Positions 9,096 to 19,308 of a DNA stretch of 41,868 nucleotides are shown here, one piece after another (position 1 is the first letter of the stretch; each line of letters opens with the position of its first letter). Origin of the DNA: Burkholderiales bacterium. Lineage in GTDB: Bacteria > Pseudomonadota > Gammaproteobacteria > Burkholderiales > Burkholderiaceae_D. The position numbers and the translations under genes were made by a program. Location: the NCBI GenBank assembly GCA_947451925.1, contig CANGAW010000021.1, positions 1-41,868 on the forward strand. The letters run 5' to 3'. The notes beneath the pieces were generated by a model. That model saw only the letters and a list, made by a program, of their open reading frames with translations, searched no databases and was not told the origin of the DNA.

Positions 9096-10232
9096 TTACT
9101 TTACTACGGCGATCTGCGTGCGCAGTCCGTCGTTGTAGGTATACAGCGTCAAGATGCCATTCTTGATGTCGCCACGCGCATCAAATTCAATCTTGCCGGT
9201 CACGCCCTTGTAGCTGATCTTTTTCAATTCGGGCAAATACCTGGCGGGTTCAATCGAGTTGGCTTTTTGCATGGCTGTGGCCATCACCATTACTGCGTCA
9301 TAGACGTAAGGTGCATACAGCTTGACGTTGACGCCAAATTTTTTCAGGTAAGCGGCACGAAATGCTTCGGCCACTTTTTTCTGGCTTTCTTCGACACCGC
9401 CTGCTTCGGCGCAGACAACCTGGCCGTCAGCCAGACCAGCACCGGCCAGTGCCGGCAGTTGTTCGGTACATAGCCCGTCACCGCCCATGAATTTGGCGGT
9501 CATGCCTAGCTGTTTCATTTGCCGCAGCATTGGTCCGCCGACTGCATCCATGCCGCCGAAAAAAATCAGATCCGGATTTTTGCCCTTGATGGTGGTCAGG
9601 ATGGCGTTGAAGTCGGTGGCCTTGTCGGTTGTGTATTGTCGGCTGACGATCTTGATGCCGGCAGCTTTGGCGGACTTGGCAAATTCATCGGCAACGCCCT
9701 GCCCATACGCAGTACGGTCGTCGATGATGGCGATGTTTTGGGATTTCAGCGTGTTGGCTGCATAGCGTCCGAGTGCACCGCCGAGCTGGCCGTCGTTGGC
9801 CACAACGCGAAATGCGCCGGCGAAGCCTTGCTGGGTATATTTTGGGTTGGTGGCAGAAGGGGAAATTTGCACAATGCCGGCGTCGTTATAAATTTTTGAA
9901 GCCGGGATCGTAGTGCCGGAATTCAGATGGCCGATGACGCCATTGACTTTGGCGTCTACCAGCTTTTGTGCAACGGTCGTGGCTTGCTGCGGATTGGCGC
10001 CATCATCTTCAGGCAGCAGTACAAATTTAACTTTCTTTCCGGCGATGCGTATCCCTTTGGCATTGAGTTCATCAATGGCCATGCTGGCGCCGTTTTCATT
10101 GTCTTTACCCAGATGCGCAATCTGACCCGACAGAGGCGCAGCGTGGCCGATTTTGACGATGGTTTCCTGCGCTGATGCGTGGCCAGCGTTAATGACCAGC
10201 GTAAACAGACAAGCTACAGACATGAGCCGCAT
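9096..10232 (-). CDS. Branched-chain amino acid ABC transporter substrate-binding protein
   Basis: 378 residues from the ATG at 10232. An in-frame ATG nine codons upstream is possible, but AAAGGGG sits 8 bp before 10232, and the sequence from there is a proper signal peptide (MRLMSVACLFTLVINAGHAS, probable cut near ASA-QE). The mature protein starts VKIGHAAPLSGQIAHLGKDN, typical of LivJ/LivK type I periplasmic binding proteins, with VIGHLNSGTTIPAS and LIFFGGMDAVGGP later. It would capture leucine, isoleucine or valine or a related ligand. No permease or ATPase genes are next to it, so it is an orphan binding protein or works with a transporter encoded elsewhere. Confidence 0.92.
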   Translation of the reverse strand: MRLMSVACLFTLVINAGHASAQETIVKIGHAAPLSGQIAHLGKDNENGASMAIDELNAKGIRIAGKKVKFVLLPEDDGANPQQATTVAQKLVDAKVNGVIGHLNSGTTIPASKIYNDAGIVQISPSATNPKYTQQGFAGAFRVVANDGQLGGALGRYAANTLKSQNIAIIDDRTAYGQGVADEFAKSAKAAGIKIVSRQYTTDKATDFNAILTTIKGKNPDLIFFGGMDAVGGPMLRQMKQLGMTAKFMGGDGLCTEQLPALAGAGLADGQVVCAEAGGVEESQKKVAEAFRAAYLKKFGVNVKLYAPYVYDAVMVMATAMQKANSIEPARYLPELKKISYKGVTGKIEFDARGDIKNGILTLYTYNDGLRTQIAVVK

Positions 10233-10345
10233 CAAGATTCCCCTTTGTGTAAAAAGCATGACGTTACAGCAAAATAAGGGGGCGCAGCAAATTTCACTGC
10301 ACCCGGTAAAAAGTAAGACTGGTAGTGAGCTAGATAGGCATCGGC

Positions 10346-10873
10346 TTAGTTGTAGCCGCTGATTTTATCTTTCGCAAATGTTTGCAGATTGCGATAGTGG
10401 TCATCGCCATAGCTGAGGTCTATACATCGATTGAACTGGACTTTTGCCGCTTCCCTGTCGCCCAGCGCTTCCAGGCATTCACCCAAACGATAGGCGGCTG
10501 CGACATGCAAAACATCAAGCTGGCAAAGCTGCTGAAACAACTTGGCTGCTTCCTTGTGGTGACTGAGTCGCTGTAAACAGGATGCGCAAATGAACAGATA
10601 GTCCGGGTTGCTTGGCTGGTGAATCAGCAGATTGAGGCAAATAGGCAAAGCGTGCGCAAATTGTTCTTCGTTGCAAAGTGCTTGCGCTAGCTGATACAGG
10701 CTGTCGAGTTCATGCTCTGCAATGCCCCGACATTCCCCTAATGATTTGCCTTGCGTAAGGTCTGCGCTGAACTGTTGAATCAACTCAGGCATAGCGGCCA
10801 GATTTTCAGTCAGGCGTTCGACAATGTCGGCAATGGCGGGATCAGCGGGAGGATAGGTATAGCCGGATGACAT
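10346..10873 (-). CDS. LcrH/SycD-family TPR chaperone of type III secretion
   Basis: 175 residues made of tetratricopeptide repeats. The order matches class II secretion chaperones (SycD/LcrH, SicA): a short N-terminal helix with the G-x-[ST]-L-x-x-x-x-G-I element (GKSLGECRGI, about 43-52), then SLYQLAQALCNEEQFAHALP, then PDYLFICASCLQRLSHHKEA, then AAYRLGECLEALGDREAAKV. These chaperones hold translocators or effectors before secretion. No secretion apparatus gene is in this window, and the neighbours (dadA and a binding protein) are metabolic. GGAG lies 9 bp before the ATG, and a 13-bp inverted repeat lies upstream. A generic TPR protein is the alternative; the G-x-S-L...GI element and three-TPR layout favour the chaperone call. 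Confidence 0.75.
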   Translation of the reverse strand: MSSGYTYPPADPAIADIVERLTENLAAMPELIQQFSADLTQGKSLGECRGIAEHELDSLYQLAQALCNEEQFAHALPICLNLLIHQPSNPDYLFICASCLQRLSHHKEAAKLFQQLCQLDVLHVAAAYRLGECLEALGDREAAKVQFNRCIDLSYGDDHYRNLQTFAKDKISGYN

Positions 10874-10886
10874 TGTGACTCCAGTG

Positions 10887-10928
10887 AAAAATAATTTCCT
10901 CCGCGTGGGTAACGGGGAAATTATTTTT
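10887..10928 (-). terminator. Perfect 13-bp inverted repeat between dadA and the chaperone gene
   Basis: AAAAATAATTTCC at 10887-10899 and GGAAATTATTTTT at 10916-10928 are exact inverted copies with a 16-bp spacer. Read on the minus strand this is a hairpin ending in five T, 42 bp after the dadA stop and just before the chaperone ribosome site. It could be a weak terminator for dadA or an operator for the chaperone gene. The AT-rich base makes it an unusual terminator. Confidence 0.5.
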
Positions 10929-10969
10929 GATCCTGAGAAGTCTTGCGATGATTTGTCGTGTCGGTTTAT

Positions 10970-12286
10970 TTATGCGCTGACAGGCGTTGTCGTAGCGGAC
11001 AGCGATTTTTTTGCAGGATGCATGCCGGTGAACGCAAAATCCACATCGGGTCTGCGTCCGGAAATAATATCGGCAATCGCTCGCCCTGAACCGCAGCCCA
11101 TGGTCCAACCCAGCGTGCCATGACCGGTATTCAAAAACAGATTCGCATAACGGGTCTTGCCTATGTAAGGCACGTTGGAAGGTGTCAGTGGCCGCAAGCC
11201 TGCCCAGTAAGCGGGGTGATCGTAATCACAGGCGTCGGGAAACAGCTCGCGCGTGCGTCTGGTGATGGCTTCGCAGCGGGTGGTGTTGAGTTCGCGGGTA
11301 TAGCCATTAATTTCGCAGGTACCGGCTACTCGCAGTCTGTTGCCGAGTCGGGAGATCACTAGTTTGTAGCCGTCGTCGGTCAGCGATACCGTCGGTGCGC
11401 GTGCGGCGTCTGTTACCTGATACGTGGCCGAATAGCCTTTGCCCGGATAGATGATCAAATCCACGCCAATAGGCCGGGCCAGCTCGGCCGAGAAACTACC
11501 CATGGCTAATACAAAAGCATCAGCCCGCAGCACCTGATGACGGCCCGCAGCGTCGATGATTTCAACGCCGCTGATGCGCGCCGCTGCGCCGCTGCCTTCA
11601 GTCAGCAAGCGCGTTACCGTGGTGTTGAAACGAAAATCCACTCCAGCACCGGCGGCCTTCCTGGCCAGACCTGTAGTGAACTGGTAAATGTCGCCCGATT
11701 CATCCGTGGCCGTGAAGTCGCCGCCGACGATTTTGCTGCGCATGGCTGCTAACGCGGGTTCAATCGCAATGACCTGGTCGGTATTGATGGTTTCGCGCGG
11801 ACAGCCGAGTTCGCGCATCAGCTGTGCCGCCGGCATCGATTGCTGAAACTCTTTTTCGTCGGTGTAAAAATGCAAAATGCCTTTGCACAGGCTATCGTAG
11901 GCAATGCCGGTTTCTGTGCGCAGCGCTTGCAAGGTCTGACGGCTGTATTCGGCGATGGCGACAATCTGCCGGATGTTGTCAGCCGTATGCGCGGCCGTGC
12001 ATTGACGCAAAAATTCAATGCCCCAGCGCCATTGCAGCCATTCGGGACGAAAGCGAAACAATAGCGGCGCGTCTTCTTTGCCCAGCCACTTCAGCACTTT
12101 CAAGGGTGCAGCCGGATTGGCCCAGGGCTCGGCGTGCGACACCGATATCTGGCAACCGTTGGCGAAACTGGTTTCTTGCGCAGCACCGGGCTGGCGGTCC
12201 AGTACCGTGACTTCATGACCGGATTGATTGAGGAACCACGCCGAAGCAGTGCCAACAATGCCGGCGCCAAGGACGATGACTTTCAT
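10970..12286 (-). CDS. dadA: D-amino acid dehydrogenase small subunit
   Basis: 438 residues from the ATG at 12286. A TTG two codons earlier is in frame, but GGAG lies 9 bp before the ATG. The N-terminal FAD-binding motif is MKVIVLGAGIVGTASAWFLN, followed by the acidic residue ending the second strand (VTVLDR). The C-terminal part has YWAGLRPLTPSNVPYIGKT and NLFLNTGHGTLGWTM, both hallmarks of DadA. It oxidises D-amino acids to keto acids at the membrane with electrons going to quinone, and typically serves D-alanine catabolism. No alanine racemase gene follows, as is usual in a dad operon; the next gene on the strand is the secretion chaperone. Confidence 0.94.
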   Translation of the reverse strand: MKVIVLGAGIVGTASAWFLNQSGHEVTVLDRQPGAAQETSFANGCQISVSHAEPWANPAAPLKVLKWLGKEDAPLLFRFRPEWLQWRWGIEFLRQCTAAHTADNIRQIVAIAEYSRQTLQALRTETGIAYDSLCKGILHFYTDEKEFQQSMPAAQLMRELGCPRETINTDQVIAIEPALAAMRSKIVGGDFTATDESGDIYQFTTGLARKAAGAGVDFRFNTTVTRLLTEGSGAAARISGVEIIDAAGRHQVLRADAFVLAMGSFSAELARPIGVDLIIYPGKGYSATYQVTDAARAPTVSLTDDGYKLVISRLGNRLRVAGTCEINGYTRELNTTRCEAITRRTRELFPDACDYDHPAYWAGLRPLTPSNVPYIGKTRYANLFLNTGHGTLGWTMGCGSGRAIADIISGRRPDVDFAFTGMHPAKKSLSATTTPVSA

Positions 12287-12483
12287 GAACAAGCTCCGAT
12301 GAAATAAGGCCGCACCACTTGGTGCGCTAATTTGAATGAGAGGGAGATTGTAAAAAAACGTGGCATGGTTTGGCTGTGATGCGGACGGCGCGAATACATA
12401 TTTTCGGAGACAAACTTCACAATGACCAGCGGTTGGACTAAAAAAACCACGCTAAAACCCAGTATTTATTAGCGCTACGGTCA

Positions 12484-12513
12484 TCCCGGCGCAGGCCGGG
12501 ACCCAGTGTCTTT
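12484..12513. repeat. Dispersed intergenic palindromic repeat, copy 1
   Basis: A small hairpin, CCCGGC-GCAG-GCCGGG (12485-12500), followed by ACCCAGTGTCTTT. A near copy lies at 25448-25474 (3 mismatches over 27 bp). An inverted copy of the tail lies at 25316-25332 (1 mismatch over 17 bp). It looks like a REP-type extragenic repeat. The rest of the 250-bp gap 12287-12536 shows nothing else I can assign. Confidence 0.65.
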
Positions 12514-12536
12514 ATTCCGCATTTTCAAACTGACCG

Positions 12537-12914
12537 TTAGGTTCTTAATTGCCCGCTTAGTTGCATAATTTCTTGTTCCACTGCGCGTTTGACTTCAAAC
12601 GCGAGTTGTTCTTCCAGCTCTTGTCGGATTTCCAGCGTCAGCATATCGGTCAATGATGCCGTTGCCTGCTGTATCGCTTGCGGCAAGGTCTGGGCGAGAG
12701 CATCGAGAATCGCTGTTTGCAGCGGCACGCCTATTGCGTCGGGCAAGTGATGCTGCAACTTGGCTTCCAGGAGCCCCGGTATACGTTGCGACAATTGCGT
12801 GCGCAACCGCTGCGTTAACGCTTCCTGAAATGGCTGAGCCTGAAGTGGTGCTGTGTCTTCTTCGATGATGTCGGTAAGTACGGGAAAATCAAGATCGGCA
12901 GTGGTGGCGTTCAT
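12537..12914 (-). CDS. DUF2486-like protein next to holC
   Basis: 125 residues, acidic and mostly helical. The start DFPVLTDIIEED resembles the short D-x-P-V-L-T-[DE] motif of betaproteobacterial DUF2486 proteins. The rest is a chain of amphipathic helices rich in Q, L, A and E (for example LTLEIRQELEEQLAFEVKRA). Its start overlaps the holC stop in an ATGA, so it is translated with the DNA polymerase III chi subunit. No catalytic motif is visible; function unknown. The position as the last gene of a folD-prlC-holC unit suggests co-expression rather than a shared pathway. Confidence 0.75.
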   Translation of the reverse strand: MNATTADLDFPVLTDIIEEDTAPLQAQPFQEALTQRLRTQLSQRIPGLLEAKLQHHLPDAIGVPLQTAILDALAQTLPQAIQQATASLTDMLTLEIRQELEEQLAFEVKRAVEQEIMQLSGQLRT

Positions 12915-13336
12915 GTTTTTTCAGCGACAAAATGGGTGAGCGGATAGCCGCGCTGTTGATAAAGCCGGTAGCGTTCACGACCGGCAGCCAGATCATTTTC
13001 TTCGTTGGCGACGATTTCAAACAGACGCTCGAAGCGGGCGAAATGCGACGGCGTTTGTGTGGATAAATTGATCAATATCTGATGATGCGGCAGTGCCTGT
13101 TCGGCGTCATCCGTCAAAATCACCGGCGTCTGCGCCGCCAGCGCATCAGTGGCGCGCACATGCGGCAAAAAATCTTGCGCCGAAAAAGACCACAGCGCGT
13201 CATCAAAGGCTTGCAGTTGTGCCGCGTCTTGCAAGAACACCACCACCTGCATCTTGCCGGCGCGTGCTTTACGCACCAGCCGGCAGGCATACGCCAGTTT
13301 GTCCGGCACCTTGCTATGAAAGTCGACGCGGGTCAT
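12911..13336 (-). CDS. holC: DNA polymerase III subunit chi
   Basis: 141 residues, the usual size for HolC. It starts with the typical DFHSKVPDKLAYACRLVRKA and has QVVVFLQDAAQLQAFDDALW, where FL and D-x-x-L-W are conserved, then the FLPH motif (DFLPHVRA) and VILTD. The C-terminal part ends ERYRLYQQRGYPLTHF, a common HolC ending. Chi links the clamp loader (through psi) to SSB on the lagging strand. The gene begins 5 bp after the prlC stop, and its own stop overlaps the next gene. Confidence 0.92.
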   Translation of the reverse strand: MTRVDFHSKVPDKLAYACRLVRKARAGKMQVVVFLQDAAQLQAFDDALWSFSAQDFLPHVRATDALAAQTPVILTDDAEQALPHHQILINLSTQTPSHFARFERLFEIVANEENDLAAGRERYRLYQQRGYPLTHFVAEKT

Positions 13337-13341
13337 CGTAC

Positions 13342-15398
<2,057 letters not shown>

Positions 15399-15402
<4 letters not shown>

Positions 15403-16250
15403 GGCAGGGTTCTTTCAGCAGCTTCAATGGTGTTAACTAACAGCATGGTGATGGTCATCGGTCCGACGCCGCCGGGCACCGGCGTAATCCAGCCGGCCAC
15501 TTCCAGCGCGCCGGCATAGTCGACGTCGCCGCACAGCTTGCCTTCCTCGTCGCGGTTCATGCCGACATCGATTACCACCGCACCGGGCTTGATCATGTCG
15601 GCGGTGACGATGTTACGGCGACCGGTGGCCACCACCAGAATATCGGCGCCACGGGTGTGATGACTCAAGTCCCGTGTTTTCGAGTTGCAGATGGTGACGG
15701 TGGCACCGGCTTGCAAGAGCAGCATCGCTTGCGGTTTGCCGACGATATTGGATGCGCCAACCACCACGGCGTTGGCGCCGCGCACCGGATAATCAATCGA
15801 CTCCAGCATTTTCATCACGCCATAAGGCGTGCAGGGGCGAAACAGCGGCTGGCCTGTCATTAACAGACCGGCGTTACTGATATGAAAACCATCCACATCT
15901 TTTTCAGCGGCGATCGCTTCAATGACTTTGTGGGCGTTAATATGAGGCGGCAGCGGCAATTGCACCAGGATGCCGTGGATTTGCGGGTCCAGATTGAGTG
16001 CAGCAACACGAGCCAGCAAAGCCTCTTCCGACATACTGGCTTCGTATTTTTCGAACACCGAATGAATGCCGTTTTCTTCGCAAGCCTTGATCTTGTTGCG
16101 CACATAAACTTGCGAAGCCTGACTGTCGCCAACCAGAATCACCGCCAGACCCGGCTGCTTGCCGGCGGCTTTCAAGGCGGCAGCGCGTTGCGCGACGTCG
16201 ATGCGTAAAGTTTTGGAGAGCGTGATTCCGTTAATTATTTGGGCTGGCAT
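15399..16250 (-). CDS. folD: Bifunctional methylene-THF dehydrogenase / methenyl-THF cyclohydrolase
   Basis: 283 residues, normal for FolD. The catalytic Y49 and K53 lie in [29 protein letters not shown] and KDVDGFH are folate-site motifs. The NADP Rossmann stretch is [18 protein letters not shown], and the C-terminal signature is [15 protein letters not shown]. It interconverts 5,10-methylene-, 5,10-methenyl- and 10-formyl-THF. It is the first gene of the folD-prlC-holC-DUF2486-like unit and is divergent from aceE, with 291 bp between the starts. Confidence 0.96.
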
Positions 16251-16385
16251 GGACGGGAGTCAATGGAAAGTGGTGAGTGTTAGGCTTGGCCGCAAAAGAC
16301 AAGTGGTGATTATAAGGCGCGCACGCTTTGACGGCAGGTAAAGCACCGATGTTCCTCATTTTTTCAATCTGACAAGACATGCTCG

Positions 16386-16404
16386 TATTTCGTAATATGA
16401 AATA
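16386..16404. promoter_or_regulatory. Inverted repeat upstream of the aceE promoter
   Basis: TATTTC (16386-16391) and GAAATA (16399-16404) are inverted with a 7-bp spacer, 13 bp before the candidate -35. It could be a dimeric regulator site, but it does not match the PdhR consensus I know. The AT-rich setting makes chance likely. Confidence 0.3.
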
Positions 16405-16416
16405 GCGTATCGTATT

Positions 16417-16444
16417 TTGAAAATTGAATAAGTCCTGATAAACT
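16417..16444 (+). promoter_or_regulatory. Candidate sigma-70 promoter of the pyruvate dehydrogenase operon
   Basis: TTGAAA at 16417-16422 and TAAACT at 16439-16444 with a 16-bp spacer. The predicted start near 16451 would place both downstream hairpins in the mRNA leader. Confidence 0.45.
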
Positions 16445-16461
16445 TGCCAGCAAATTACAGA

Positions 16462-16521
16462 GGACGTCACCATCGCTCTATGTGGTGGCGTCCGTTAACT
16501 GCCGTAATACCGATTACGGCA
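16462..16521 (+). promoter_or_regulatory. Two tandem hairpins in the aceE leader
   Basis: Hairpin 1: GGACGTCACCA (16462-16472) with TGGTGGCGTCC (16483-16493), 11 pairs with one G-U, 10-nt loop. Hairpin 2: TGCCGTAAT (16500-16508) with ATTACGGCA (16513-16521), 9 perfect pairs, 4-nt loop. The ribosome site AAGGAG is at 16528-16533. No T-run follows either stem, so they are not simple terminators. mRNA stabilisation or protein binding is possible. Confidence 0.65.
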
Positions 16522-16541
16522 ACCCAGAAGGAGACCCCATC

Positions 16542-19241
16542 ATGTCCGCCAATCTCGACGTCATCCTGGCGCAAGCCGCCAATGATCCCGATGTGACCGA
16601 AACCCAGGAGTGGCTCGATGCACTTGAAGCCGTGCTCGACCATGAAGGCCCTGAGCGCGCGCATTATCTGCTCGAGCGCATGGTTGACCTGGCCCGCCGC
16701 CGTGGCGCGCATATTCCGTTTTCCAGCAACACGGCCTATGTCAATACCATCCCTGCGCATCTTGGTGAGCACTGCCCGGGCAATCTGGAACTCGAAGAAC
16801 GTCTGCGCTCTTATATGCGCTGGAATGCGATGGCGATGGTGGTCAAGGCCAACCGTGCCGATGGCGACCTTGGCGGTCATATTTCCAGCTTTGCCTCGCT
16901 GGCCAATATGCTGGGCATAGGCTTCAATCATTTCTGGCACGCGCCGACCGAACATCATGGCGGTGACCTGCTCTACATTCAGGGCCATTCCTCGCCCGGC
17001 ATTTATGCCCGCGCTTATCTCGAAGGCCGGCTGACGGAAGAGCAGATGCTCAACTTCCGCCGTGAAGTCGATGGCAAGGGCCTGTCTTCCTATCCGCACC
17101 CGAAACTGATGCCGGACTTCTGGCAATTCCCGACCGTCTCGATGGGGTTGGGACCGCTGATGGCCATTTATCAGGCCCGCTTCCTCAAGTACCTGCACGC
17201 CCGCCAGATCGCCGACACCGCCCCACGCAAGGTCTGGGCTTTCTGCGGCGACGGTGAAATGGACGAACCGGAATCGATGGGCGCCATCGGTATGGCCGGC
17301 CGCGAAATGCTCGACAACCTCGTCTTCGTCGTCAACTGCAATTTGCAGCGGCTTGATGGTCCTGTGCGCGGCAACGGCAAAATCATTCAGGAACTCGAAG
17401 CCGACTTCCGCGGTGCTGGCTGGAACGTGATTAAAGTCATCTGGGGCCCGGGCTGGGATGATTTGCTGGCGCAAGACAAAGAAGGCATTTTGCAGCGCGT
17501 GATGATGGAAACCGTTGACGGCGAATATCAGAACTACAAAGCCAAAGATGGCGCCTATGTGCGCAAGCATTTCTTTGGCAAGCATCCCAAATTACTGGAG
17601 ATGGTGGCCAATATGTCGGACGACGACATCTGGCGCCTGACCCGTGGCGGTCACGACCCGCACAAAATTTATGCCGGTTTCAAAACCGCGCAAGAACACA
17701 AAGGCCAGCCAACGGTCTTGCTGGTGAAAACCGTCAAGGGTTATGGCATGGGCAAATCCGGTGAAGCACGCAACACCGCGCACCAGACCAAAAAACTCGA
17801 CGACGACGCGATCCGTGAAATGCGCGACCGCTTCGGCATTCCTGTTTCTGACGAGCAGTTGCATGAAGTGCCGTTCTTCAAACCGGCCGACGACTCTCCC
17901 GAAATGCTGTATCTGCAGGAACGCCGAAAGCAGCTCGGTGGCTACCTGCCGCAGCGCCGCCGCAAAGCGGACGATGTGCTGCCGGTGCCGCCGCTGTCCA
18001 CCTTCCAGGCAGTATTGGACCCAACGGCAGAAGGCCGCGAAATTTCAACCACCCAGGCTTACGTGCGCATGCTGACGATTCTGCTGCGCGACGCCAATCT
18101 GGGAACCCGCGTGGTGCCGATTCTGGTCGACGAAGCGCGCACCTTTGGTATGGAAGGCCTGTTCCGCCAGATCGGTATCTTCAGTCAGCAAGGACAGTTA
18201 TACGAGCCGGTCGATAAAGATCAGGTCAGTTACTACCGCGAAGACAAGGCCGGCCAGATTCTGCAAGAAGGCATCAATGAAGCCGGTGCCATGAGTTCGT
18301 GGATTGCGGCAGCGACGTCGTATTCGACCAACAACCGGGCGATGATTCCGTTCTATACCTTCTACTCGATGTTTGGCCTGCAGCGCATTGGCGATCTGGC
18401 ATGGGCCGCTGGCGACATGCGGGCACGGGGTTTCCTGCTCGGTGGCACGGCAGGGCGCACCACACTCAATGGCGAAGGTCTGCAACATGAAGATGGCCAT
18501 AGTCATGTGATGGCGTCGACCATTCCGAACTGCCTGCCGTACGATCCGACCTTTGCCCATGAAGTCGGCGTGATTTTGCATGACGGCTTGAAGCGCATGA
18601 TAGAAAATCAGGAAGACGTGTTTTATTACATCACCCTGATGAATGAAAACTATCCACACCCGGGTCTGCAAGCCGGTCAGGAAGAAGGCATTCTGAAAGG
18701 CCTGTATCGTCTGCAAGCCAGCGCCAAAAAAACCAAGCACCGCGTGCAGTTAATGGGCTCCGGCACCATTTTGCGCGAAGTGATTGCCGCTGCCGAACTG
18801 CTGGAAAAAGACTGGGACATTGCCTCCGACATCTGGTCGGCACCCTCGTTTACCTTGCTGGCCCGCGACGGTCAGGATGCCGAGCGCTGGAACATGCTCA
18901 ACCCGGCCGCCAAGTCGCCACGGGTAGCTTATGCAACCCAGTGCCTGTCTGACAGCGAAGGCCCGATCATTGCCGCCACCGATTACATGCGCACCTATGC
19001 CGAACAGATTCGTGCCTTCATGCCAAAAGGGCGCAGCTACAAAGTCTTGGGTACAGACGGCTTTGGTCGTTCGGACACCCGCGCCAAACTGCGCGAATTT
19101 TTCGAGGTGAACCGTTATTTTGTGACCATCGCTGCACTAAAATCGCTGGCCGAAGCTGGCAGCATTGATGTGTCGGTCGTTAGCAAGGCCATCGAAAAAT
19201 ACGGTATCGACGCCAACAAGCCAAACCCAGTGACCCAATAA
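16542..19241 (+). CDS. aceE: Pyruvate dehydrogenase E1 component (homodimeric type)
   Basis: 899 residues, normal for AceE. The start at 16542 has AAGGAG 8 bp before it; an in-frame GTG at 16482 would add only hairpin-coded residues and is rejected. The thiamine diphosphate motif GDGE...N is seen as WAFCGDGEMDEPESMGA with NCNLQRLDG after it (about residues 227-270). Other marks are DPHKIYAGFKTAQ, GYGMGKSGEARNTAHQ, and ENYPHPGLQ in the C-terminal half. It decarboxylates pyruvate and passes the acetyl group to the E2 lipoyl domain. It is the first gene of aceE-aceF-(protease homologue)-lpdA. Confidence 0.97.
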   Translation: MSANLDVILAQAANDPDVTETQEWLDALEAVLDHEGPERAHYLLERMVDLARRRGAHIPFSSNTAYVNTIPAHLGEHCPGNLELEERLRSYMRWNAMAMVVKANRADGDLGGHISSFASLANMLGIGFNHFWHAPTEHHGGDLLYIQGHSSPGIYARAYLEGRLTEEQMLNFRREVDGKGLSSYPHPKLMPDFWQFPTVSMGLGPLMAIYQARFLKYLHARQIADTAPRKVWAFCGDGEMDEPESMGAIGMAGREMLDNLVFVVNCNLQRLDGPVRGNGKIIQELEADFRGAGWNVIKVIWGPGWDDLLAQDKEGILQRVMMETVDGEYQNYKAKDGAYVRKHFFGKHPKLLEMVANMSDDDIWRLTRGGHDPHKIYAGFKTAQEHKGQPTVLLVKTVKGYGMGKSGEARNTAHQTKKLDDDAIREMRDRFGIPVSDEQLHEVPFFKPADDSPEMLYLQERRKQLGGYLPQRRRKADDVLPVPPLSTFQAVLDPTAEGREISTTQAYVRMLTILLRDANLGTRVVPILVDEARTFGMEGLFRQIGIFSQQGQLYEPVDKDQVSYYREDKAGQILQEGINEAGAMSSWIAAATSYSTNNRAMIPFYTFYSMFGLQRIGDLAWAAGDMRARGFLLGGTAGRTTLNGEGLQHEDGHSHVMASTIPNCLPYDPTFAHEVGVILHDGLKRMIENQEDVFYYITLMNENYPHPGLQAGQEEGILKGLYRLQASAKKTKHRVQLMGSGTILREVIAAAELLEKDWDIASDIWSAPSFTLLARDGQDAERWNMLNPAAKSPRVAYATQCLSDSEGPIIAATDYMRTYAEQIRAFMPKGRSYKVLGTDGFGRSDTRAKLREFFEVNRYFVTIAALKSLAEAGSIDVSVVSKAIEKYGIDANKPNPVTQ

Positions 19242-19308
19242 GGTCGGCACTTTTAAATCAACTAAAAGCTTTCCCGGGGTAGAGCGAGGAAAGCGTGGAG
19301 CGCACACA

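Noticed and set aside
16467..17585. Long open frame (372 codons) on the minus strand antisense to aceE
   Set aside because: It lies wholly over the conserved aceE coding sequence, has composition typical of an antisense shadow of a GC-rich gene, and has no recognisable motif or ribosome site.
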